NCBI GenBank assembly: GCA_964579575.1 | Contig: CAZOGL010000004.1 | Span: 1 to 64,000 of the forward strand | Direction: 5' to 3' | DNA: 64,000 nucleotides | Source: CAVEFW01 sp964579575 | Lineage (GTDB): Bacteria > Actinomycetota > Coriobacteriia > Coriobacteriales > Eggerthellaceae | Shown here: piece after piece, positions 51,801 through 58,203 of the stretch | Numbering within the stretch: position 1 is the stretch's first letter | Layout of the letters: the number at the start of each line of letters is the position of its first letter | Program-made: the position numbers and the translations under genes | The notes under the pieces: model-generated | Told to the model about the DNA's origin: nothing | The model's input: only the letters and a program-made list of their open reading frames with translations | Databases searched by the model: none

Positions 51801-52099
51801 CCGCTCAGACGCTGCTTGCGAACGCTATCGAGTGCGAGACCGTCGGCAAGGTTCACGAGGGCGAGGGCGGCATTCTTGACCGTATCGCCTCAGGTGAGGT
51901 GACGTTGATTATCAACACGCCCTTTGGCGAGAACACGCGCAGCGACGGATATCGCATCCGCGCCGCTGCCGTGCGCCATAACGTGACGAACATGACGACG
52001 CTTGCCGGAGCCACGGCACTCGTCGCAGGCATGGAGGTTGCACGCCAACGTGCGCTCCAAGTCATCGCGTTGCAGGATTTGCCCCAATGGGACATCTAA
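48869..52099 (+). CDS. carB: carbamoyl-phosphate synthase large subunit
   Basis: Makes carbamoyl phosphate from bicarbonate, ammonia and two ATP. The protein is 1076 aa, standard length. Two homologous ATP-grasp halves are seen, each opening with a glycine-rich motif ([19 protein letters not shown] and [19 protein letters not shown]). Glutamate-rich metal sites [20 protein letters not shown] and [20 protein letters not shown] are also doubled. The C-terminal methylglyoxal-synthase-like regulatory domain is present ([12 protein letters not shown] to [13 protein letters not shown]-type). ATG is two bases after the carA stop. It is followed by 151 bases without a recognised gene. Confidence 0.97.
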   Translation: [1076 protein letters not shown]

Positions 52100-52250
52100 T
52101 CTTTTGATTGGAAACGATGCGCGCGGGCGCGAATTGGCGCACACTGACGCAAGTCGACGATTGGGTGATTTGATGGTCCGTGCGCAAAAGGTCGTCCGCG
52201 CGTATGCTTAGTCGCGTGAGTGCTCAGGTATTCACGCGTTGGGAGGAAAT

Positions 52251-53057
52251 GTGGCAAAGGTAACAGCAAAAGTAACAGCAAAAGTAATAGAAGAGTCTGC
52301 CGAGCTTCTTCGCAATGAGAACCTTGGCCCTCGTTTGTATTTGATGACATTGAAGGCGCCTGGAATTTCCAGCACGGTCTTGCCTGGTCAATTCGTCCAT
52401 ATGAAGATTCCGGGCATGGACGACCATCCGCTCAGAAGGCCGTTTTCGGTCTATGCTGCAGATGACACGCTGGGGACCATTGATATCTTGTACCAGGTGG
52501 TCGGTTACGGAACCGATGTCATGACCGGCTTGCCTTTGGGCGCCACTTTGTCCTTAGTTGGGCCCGTCGGACATGGTTGGGTCGTGCCTGCTAGTGCAAA
52601 GAAGGTGCTTTTGGTAGGAGGGGGCGTCGGCGCGGCTCCGCTGTATATGCTTTGTGAGCATTGCGTAGCATCCGGCATAGAGACGACGGTGGTCCTTGGA
52701 GCCGCTACCCACGGCATGCTGGTATGTCGCAAGCGTTATAGCGATCTACTCGGGAAAAATCCTCGATGTGCCACGGATGACGGAACCTACGGACATGCTG
52801 GCTTTTGTACGGGTCTCGTCGAGATGGCCTTGGATGAGGGCGGATATGATTGGGTTGCGACCTGCGGACCGACCCCTCTCATGAGGATCGTCGCGGGCAT
52901 GGCGGCCGACCATGGCGTCGCCTGCTCAGTGTCAATGGAGAAGAAGATGGCCTGCGGCATCGGTGCGTGTCTTGGCTGCATCGTCGACACAACGGACGGC
53001 AACAAGCGTGCCTGCGTCGACGGTCCTGTGTTCCCTGCAGAGAAGGTGGTTTGGTGA
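52251..53057 (+). CDS. pyrK: dihydroorotate dehydrogenase electron transfer subunit PyrK
   Basis: FAD and 2Fe-2S protein that passes electrons from PyrD to NAD+. The protein is 268 aa. The flavin motif is HPLRRPFSVY, the NAD-binding GGGVGAAPLY follows, and the iron-sulphur site is CGIGACLGC with a fourth Cys in NKRACVDG. The start is GTG 52251, after GGAGG with four bases spacing. The first codons hold a perfect 12-base direct repeat (VTAK twice). The stop overlaps the pyrD ATG by one base (TGATG). The spacer 52100-52250 shows no clear promoter. Confidence 0.95.
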   Translation: MAKVTAKVTAKVIEESAELLRNENLGPRLYLMTLKAPGISSTVLPGQFVHMKIPGMDDHPLRRPFSVYAADDTLGTIDILYQVVGYGTDVMTGLPLGATLSLVGPVGHGWVVPASAKKVLLVGGGVGAAPLYMLCEHCVASGIETTVVLGAATHGMLVCRKRYSDLLGKNPRCATDDGTYGHAGFCTGLVEMALDEGGYDWVATCGPTPLMRIVAGMAADHGVACSVSMEKKMACGIGACLGCIVDTTDGNKRACVDGPVFPAEKVVW

Positions 53058-53971
53058 TGGCAGTCAATATGGCCGTCAACCTTGGTGGGTTGGCAATGAA
53101 AAACCCTGTCACCACCGGATCGGGCACGTTCGGCTCCGGCATGCAATTTGCCGATTTCCTCGACGTGTCAGAACTTGGAGCCGTAACAACAAAGGGTGTC
53201 TCAAGCGTTCCTTGGGCCGGAGGCCCCATGCCCCGACTTGCTGAGACCCCCAGCGGCATGCTGAACGCCATCGGTCTTCAAAATCCTGGTGTCGACGTGT
53301 TTTTGGCAAAGGATCTTCCTTGGCTTGAGGAGCAAGGGGCTACCGTTATCGTCAACGTTTGCGGCCACAGCATCCCCGAATACGTTGAGTGCTTGGAGAA
53401 GCTTGGAGCATCAGATGTTCCTGATGCGTTCGAGATCAACTTGTCCTGCCCCAATGTCGATGCTGGCGGCATGGCGATCGGCACCGATCCCGCGATGGTT
53501 GAGCAAGCGGTCAAGGCATGCCGTGCGATGACGGACAAGCCGCTCATCATCAAGCTGACGCCAAACGTTACCGATATCACCTCCATCGCCAAAGCTGCCG
53601 AGGTGGCAGGCGCTAACGCCGTCTCTCTTATCAACACCCTGCTCGGCATGGCGGTGGACATCCACAGCCGTCGCCCTCTGTTGGCTCGCGTCACCGGTGG
53701 CCTTTCCGGCCCCGCTATCAAGCCGGTCGCCCTCGCTAAGGTGTGGCAGACGAGCAAGGCTGTCTCCATCCCGATTCTTGGCATGGGTGGAATCTCTACT
53801 GGCGAGGATGCGGTGGAGTTCATGCTCGCAGGGGCCACAGCTGTTTCTGTCGGCACCGCGAATTTCGTTAACCCCCGCGCCACCATCGACGTTATCAACG
53901 GCATCCGTGACTATTGCGAGTCGCAAGGAGTTGAGGACGTCAACGAGTTGATTGGAGCATTGGAATGCTAG
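53057..53971 (+). CDS. pyrD: dihydroorotate dehydrogenase, catalytic subunit (class 1B)
   Basis: Oxidises dihydroorotate to orotate with FMN, and works with PyrK using NAD+, suiting an anaerobe. The protein is 304 aa. Features: NPVTTGSGTFGSG at the N-terminus, the catalytic Cys in EINLSCPNVDAGG, the FMN/phosphate motifs LLGMAVDIHSRRP, and GMGGISTGEDAVEFMLAGA. ATG 53057 shares one base with the pyrK stop. A class 2 membrane-type enzyme is excluded by the Cys motif and by pyrK. Confidence 0.96.
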   Translation: MAVNMAVNLGGLAMKNPVTTGSGTFGSGMQFADFLDVSELGAVTTKGVSSVPWAGGPMPRLAETPSGMLNAIGLQNPGVDVFLAKDLPWLEEQGATVIVNVCGHSIPEYVECLEKLGASDVPDAFEINLSCPNVDAGGMAIGTDPAMVEQAVKACRAMTDKPLIIKLTPNVTDITSIAKAAEVAGANAVSLINTLLGMAVDIHSRRPLLARVTGGLSGPAIKPVALAKVWQTSKAVSIPILGMGGISTGEDAVEFMLAGATAVSVGTANFVNPRATIDVINGIRDYCESQGVEDVNELIGALEC

Positions 53972-54696
53972 ATTTCCATGATGTGCCCGCAATCGAGCGC
54001 GTTATAGTCGCACTTGATTGCTCGGAGGAGGAGGCCTTGAGGATTGCTGCTTCCCTTGAGGGCAAGGCAAAATGGATGAAGGTGGGTATGACCTTGTATT
54101 ATGCCGCCGGACCCCGTATTGTCGAGGCCCTCAAGCAACGCGGGTTCAACGTCTTCCTCGATCTGAAGTTTTACGACATCCCTCACCAAGTCGAGGGAGC
54201 GGCCGCAGCTGCCGTCATGAGCGGCTCCGACATGATCACCATGCATGCGAGCGGTGGTGTCGCCATGATGGAGGCAGCGCAGAGAGGCGTGGAAAAGGCG
54301 GCGGCGCAACTTTGCCGCGAGGCGCCTATCACGCTTGGTATCACGGTGCTTACCAGCATGAACGACGAGTCGCTTAATGAAATTGGTGTGGAGCGAAATA
54401 CGGTCGATCAGGTCAGGATGCTTGCGGGACTGACGGCGAAGGCGGGGATTTCCGGTGTCGTTTGCTCTCCCCAGGAAGTTCCCATGCTGCGTGAGGTCCT
54501 AGGGCCGGATGCCTATATCGTCACTCCTGGTGTTCGCCCTGCGGGAGCAGCCCTAGGTGACCAAAGTCGCGTGACCACCCCGAGACAGGCGTTCGAGAAC
54601 GGCTCGTCTCACATTGTCGTTGGACGACCCATAACTGCCGCCCCTGACGCGCTTGCCGCATTCGAGGCAATCGCTGCTGAGTTGGCAGGGATGTAA
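53965..54696 (+). CDS. pyrF: orotidine 5'-phosphate decarboxylase
   Basis: Final step to UMP. The protein is 243 aa, group I. The N-terminal VIVALDCSEEEALR and catalytic block DLKFYDIPHQV (Asp-x-Lys..Asp) are visible; the residue before the second Asp is Tyr where His is common. The phosphate-binding VTPGVRPAG and HIVVGRPITAA complete the site. It overlaps pyrD by seven bases and ends the operon. pyrE (orotate phosphoribosyltransferase) is not in the window, so it must lie elsewhere. Confidence 0.95.
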   Translation: MLDFHDVPAIERVIVALDCSEEEALRIAASLEGKAKWMKVGMTLYYAAGPRIVEALKQRGFNVFLDLKFYDIPHQVEGAAAAAVMSGSDMITMHASGGVAMMEAAQRGVEKAAAQLCREAPITLGITVLTSMNDESLNEIGVERNTVDQVRMLAGLTAKAGISGVVCSPQEVPMLREVLGPDAYIVTPGVRPAGAALGDQSRVTTPRQAFENGSSHIVVGRPITAAPDALAAFEAIAAELAGM

Positions 54697-54748
54697 GCGC
54701 GATTTGTTGGGATTCACGAAAAAACCTCGCGCTTGAGCATGGATTTTT

Positions 54749-54777
54749 TTATGGAGACCCCCAAAAAAACGTATAGT
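54749..54777 (+). promoter_or_regulatory. candidate mihF promoter
   Basis: TTATGG (54749-54754), a 17-base spacer, TATAGT (54772-54777). It predicts a leader of about 65 bases before mihF. The -35 is weak, but the region is AT-rich and follows pyrF. Confidence 0.5.
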
Positions 54778-54846
54778 GTTTTCGTGAACAACTTTGGGTA
54801 AACCCAAGGTTTTAGAGTGTTTAAACAAACAGAGGAGAAGAGAACC

Positions 54847-55155
54847 ATGACCATTCCTACTCTTACCAAAGAAGAGCGTGCTGCCGCCCTTGAGAAGGCA
54901 AAGATGGCTCGCGCTAAGCGCGCTGAGATCCGTGAACAACTCCGTACTGGCAAGCTGAGCGTTGCCCAGGTTATCGACATGCGCGAGGATCCCATCGTCG
55001 GCCGCATGAAGGTTTCTGCCCTCATCGAGACCCTTCCTGGATATGGCAAGGCCAAGTCCGAGAAGGTCATGCGTGAGCTTAAGATCGCCGAGTCCCGCCG
55101 TCTGCGCGGCCTAGGCGAGCGTCAACGTGCTGATCTCATCGAGCGTTTGGGTTAA
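54847..55155 (+). CDS. mihF: actinobacterial integration host factor MihF
   Basis: Small nucleoid-associated DNA-binding protein, 102 aa. The helix-two-turn-helix region LPGYGKAKSEKVMRELKIAE followed by SRRLRGLGERQR is the hallmark of the actinobacterial mIHF family. The N-terminal half is a charged helix (KEERAAALEKAKMARAKRAE). It binds and bends DNA and was first known as a host factor for phage integration. GAGGAG lies before ATG 54847; a GTG ten codons earlier is less likely. The order mihF-gmk-rpoZ is typical of Actinomycetota and is the main taxonomic clue here. Confidence 0.94.
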   Translation: MTIPTLTKEERAAALEKAKMARAKRAEIREQLRTGKLSVAQVIDMREDPIVGRMKVSALIETLPGYGKAKSEKVMRELKIAESRRLRGLGERQRADLIERLG

Positions 55156-55159
55156 TACG

Positions 55160-55726
55160 TTGAGAACCGGCAATTTGTTTGTCATATCTGGCCCATCGGG
55201 TGCCGGCAAGGGCACCTTGGTGGGTCGTCTTTTGCAGGAGGTGCCTGACTGTTGGGTCAGCGTTTCCGCAACCACGCGACAACCGCGCGAGGGCGAGGTC
55301 GACGGGGTCAACTACCTTTTCAAGACACGCGATGAGTTCATGGAACTTGTAGCCCAAGACGGTTTTTTGGAGTGGGCCGAATATTCGGGCAATTGCTACG
55401 GTACGCCTGTGGCGCCCGTGCTTGAACACATGGAAAAGGGAGAGCAGGTCATTCTCGAAATCGAGGTGCAGGGCGCGTTCCAAATCCGCGAGAAGTTGCC
55501 CCAAGCCCACCTTGTCTTTATCGAGCCACCGTCATTCGAGGTCCTTGAGCAGCGCCTTCGCGGGAGAGGGGACAACGTTGACGAAAGTGTGATTCTTACC
55601 CGTTTGGAGACAGCAAGGGTGGAGCTTTCCAAGAAAATGGAGTATGATAAGCGGCTGGTAAATGACCAGCTTGAGGTTGCTCTCAAAGAGCTGGTAGATT
55701 ACGTGAATGAAAACGCCGAACAATAG
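55160..55726 (+). CDS. gmk: guanylate kinase
   Basis: Phosphorylates GMP to GDP. The protein is 188 aa. The P-loop is ISGPSGAGKGTL (from residue 9). The GMP-binding region VSATTRQPREGEVDGVNYLF and the YSGNCYGTPVAPV segment are typical, and so is ILEIEVQGAFQIR. TTG 55160 is the start that gives the usual short N-terminus before the P-loop. It has no strong binding site, so translation is probably coupled to mihF four bases upstream. A GTG at 55127 inside mihF is the alternative. Confidence 0.95.
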   Translation: MRTGNLFVISGPSGAGKGTLVGRLLQEVPDCWVSVSATTRQPREGEVDGVNYLFKTRDEFMELVAQDGFLEWAEYSGNCYGTPVAPVLEHMEKGEQVILEIEVQGAFQIREKLPQAHLVFIEPPSFEVLEQRLRGRGDNVDESVILTRLETARVELSKKMEYDKRLVNDQLEVALKELVDYVNENAEQ

Positions 55727-55742
55727 ACGAGGATAGAGCCGA

Positions 55743-56003
55743 ATGAGCATTATCGAACCAAAAATTGACAAGTTGCTTGACAAGACTGACAACGATCGTT
55801 TCCTGCTTTGCGCCCTTGCTTCCAAGCGTGCCTATGACATCAACGAGATGATGCACGGCCAACGTGAGCGTGCACTTCAACTTGAGTCTGCCGCTGAGAT
55901 CGCTCGTGTTGCTGACAAGAAGCCCTTGTCTTTGGCTTTTGCTGAGATTGCTTCTGGCGACGTCTCCTACGATTCTGAATCCATCGACATCAAGAACCAT
56001 TAG
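55743..56003 (+). CDS. rpoZ: RNA polymerase omega subunit
   Basis: Small subunit that helps assemble RNA polymerase around beta prime. The protein is 86 aa, normal for omega. The N-terminal IDKLLDKTDNDRFLLCALA and the SKRAYDIN motif match the family (KxxxxxxAxxRAxxI), and KPLSLAFAEIASGDV is the usual C-terminal part. It lies 16 bases after gmk, and a terminator follows directly. Confidence 0.93.
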   Translation: MSIIEPKIDKLLDKTDNDRFLLCALASKRAYDINEMMHGQRERALQLESAAEIARVADKKPLSLAFAEIASGDVSYDSESIDIKNH

Positions 56004-56011
56004 GATATTCT

Positions 56012-56050
56012 GAGCGACCGTCGTGAATGCGGCGGTCGCTTTGTATTCTT
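56012..56050 (+). terminator. intrinsic terminator after rpoZ
   Basis: AGCGACCG (56013-56020) pairs perfectly with CGGTCGCT (56033-56040), with further inner pairs, followed by TTGTATTCTT. It ends the mihF-gmk-rpoZ transcript. Confidence 0.8.
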
Positions 56051-56122
56051 CATCAAAGGAAAGGTGACTGTATTCCGCGTCGCCTTTTCTTTTCTCTGGA
56101 CGTAAAAACTTGGGAGTACGAA

Positions 56123-57370
56123 ATGCCAACACCAGAAGTTGAATTCCAAAGCATCATATTGGTGCACTACCACGAGATTGGTCTCAAAGGCCACAACCGT
56201 GCGACGTTTGAGATGCGTCTTCTCAAAAACCTTGAGTCGCTTCTGAAGGATTACCCCCTTGTAACGATCCATCGTATCTCTGGACGTCTTTGCATCTTCC
56301 TCAAGGAAGGAACAGGATACGAGACGGTGGTCGAGGTATCTGAAATTGTTGCCCGAGTGCCTGGTGTGGCGCGCGTGTCGTGCGGGTTTAAGTGTGAGAG
56401 GGACATCGAGCAGATGGGTCATGCTGCAATCTTGGCGCTTAGGCAATCCGAGCCTTTTGAGACCTTCAAGGTCGCTGCCCGCCGAAACCACACCGATTTC
56501 CCCATCAACTCGATGGAGATGAATCAACTGGTCGGGTCCATACTTTGTGAGAACTTTCCCGAGAAGAGCGTACGCATGAAGAACCCCGACGTCACGGTCG
56601 GTTGTGAGGTGGTGCAAAACGCCTCCTACGTGTACGCTCGAAGCATTCGCGCAATCGGAGGCTTGCCGGTCGGTAGCAGCGGGCGTGTCATGTGCCTTTT
56701 GTCCAGCGGGATTGATTCTCCTGTCGCGATGTGGCGCATGGCTCGACGCGGGGCGATCTGTCTTGGCGTGCACTTCTCCGGTCGTCCTCAAACCTCTGAC
56801 GCAAGCGAGTATCTCGTTGACGAGATTGCGGAAGTGCTCGAGAAGACGGGGTGCGTAGCACGTGTGTATGTCGTGCCCTTCGGAGACTACCAACGCGAAA
56901 TCAGCTTGATTGTTCCGCCGCAGCTTCGTGTCATTATGTATCGCCGCCTCATGTTCAAGGTGGCCGAACAACTCGCCAAACAAGAGGGAGCTGGTGCGTT
57001 GGTAACAGGCGAGAGCCTCGGACAGGTTGCTTCGCAGACCTTGGAAAACCTCCGAGCAACCGATGAGAGCGTCGAGATGCCGATTTTCCGTCCTCTCATC
57101 GGGACAGACAAGATCGAAATCATCGACATGGCCCAACAACTCGGAACCTTCGAGATCTCCTCCCAAGACGCACCTGATTGCTGCACGCTGTTCATGCCGC
57201 GCTCTCCTGAGACGCACGCGAAACTCGACGAGGTGCACGAGGCTGAGTCTTTGCTTCCCCTCGACCAATGGATCCCCGAGATCGTTGCTTCCGCAGAGGC
57301 CCATGACTACGTATGCCCGTCGTACAAGAAGAGGAAACCTCGCAAAAAGGGGACAGATTCCGAACAATAA
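56123..57370 (+). CDS. thiI: tRNA sulfurtransferase ThiI
   Basis: Adds sulphur to uridine 8 of tRNA (4-thiouridine) and can serve thiazole synthesis. The protein is 415 aa. It has an N-terminal ferredoxin-like and THUMP domain (about 5-165), then the PP-loop CLLSSGIDSPVAMW, and the family region TGESLGQVASQTLENL. There is no C-terminal rhodanese domain, as in most Gram-positives. GGGAG lies before ATG 56123; the frame extends upstream through the terminator and is rejected. The adjacent terminator shows it is monocistronic. Confidence 0.94.
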   Translation: MPTPEVEFQSIILVHYHEIGLKGHNRATFEMRLLKNLESLLKDYPLVTIHRISGRLCIFLKEGTGYETVVEVSEIVARVPGVARVSCGFKCERDIEQMGHAAILALRQSEPFETFKVAARRNHTDFPINSMEMNQLVGSILCENFPEKSVRMKNPDVTVGCEVVQNASYVYARSIRAIGGLPVGSSGRVMCLLSSGIDSPVAMWRMARRGAICLGVHFSGRPQTSDASEYLVDEIAEVLEKTGCVARVYVVPFGDYQREISLIVPPQLRVIMYRRLMFKVAEQLAKQEGAGALVTGESLGQVASQTLENLRATDESVEMPIFRPLIGTDKIEIIDMAQQLGTFEISSQDAPDCCTLFMPRSPETHAKLDEVHEAESLLPLDQWIPEIVASAEAHDYVCPSYKKRKPRKKGTDSEQ

Positions 57371-57388
57371 TCGGATGCAATCTTGACA

Positions 57389-57427
57389 AATCCCGTACCT
57401 GGCGTTGCTCGGTACGGGATTTTTTTG
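57389..57427 (+). terminator. intrinsic terminator after thiI
   Basis: AATCCCGTACC (57389-57399) pairs perfectly with GGTACGGGATT (57411-57421) around an 11-base loop and runs into TTTTTG. Confidence 0.93.
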
Positions 57428-57544
57428 TGGCAAAACCGCGAGCGATAAAGGCTATGGGGCGGGATGGAGGAGAACAAATGAAGGAGCGGGATCAGGATAT
57501 CGCCAAGCTATCCTGCTTTGCCAGGGAAGCAAGGAGGCAATTCG

Positions 57545-58195
57545 ATGTTCAAAGACGGCAAGTACGAGGAAGTCCCGTTCGGATTGGACGAAGAGGAACG
57601 TCGTGAGGTTACAAAACCCCTGATGGTCGGTTTGGTAATCGTGTTGATAGCGCTGCTCGTGGGTACGGTTTTCGCCTTGAATACGTGCCGATCTACACCC
57701 AGCTACAGCATCACTACCGAAAACGAGAATACGTCAAGCAACGTCGACGAGCCGGTCACGAACCTCATCTACGTCCATGTCGTAGGTTGCGTAAACAATC
57801 CCGGGGTATACGCGGTGCCTTTTGGTTCGCATGTCGTCGACGTCATTGAGCGTGCCGGAGATTTCACCGAGGAGGCGGACACGACATCGTTAAACCTTGC
57901 GAGAGAGGTTGTCGACGGGGAGCAAATACGTGTCGCTTCCACGTTAGAAGCCTCTTCCTCTGATGCAACGACAACCTCTTCGTCTCTGGGAATCAACGCC
58001 GAAGGCAAGGTGAATATCAACTACGCGACGACCGATGAGCTCCAGACCGTCAGCGGGATAGGGGAGGTGACTGCAAAGAAAATCGTAGAGGATCGCGAGA
58101 AGAACGGTCCGTTTACCTCTGTTGATGACCTGACGCGTGTCTCAGGTATAGGGGAGAAGACCCTAGAGAAGATGAGAAACTCCCTTACCGTCTGA
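57545..58195 (+). CDS. comEA: ComEA family DNA-binding protein
   Basis: DNA receptor of the natural transformation machinery, anchored in the membrane. The protein is 216 aa. A cytoplasmic N-terminus is followed by a membrane helix (about 26-46), a Ser/Thr-rich spacer, an SLBB domain (YVHVVGCVNNPGVYAVPFGS, about 78-140), and a C-terminal double helix-hairpin-helix (VNINYATTDELQTVSGIGEV and TRVSGIGEKTLEKM). AAGGAGG lies seven bases before ATG 57545. comEC follows after eight bases. No comG pilus genes are in the window, so competence itself is not shown. Confidence 0.92.
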   Translation: MFKDGKYEEVPFGLDEEERREVTKPLMVGLVIVLIALLVGTVFALNTCRSTPSYSITTENENTSSNVDEPVTNLIYVHVVGCVNNPGVYAVPFGSHVVDVIERAGDFTEEADTTSLNLAREVVDGEQIRVASTLEASSSDATTTSSSLGINAEGKVNINYATTDELQTVSGIGEVTAKKIVEDREKNGPFTSVDDLTRVSGIGEKTLEKMRNSLTV

Positions 58196-58203
58196 CTCTT
58201 CCT

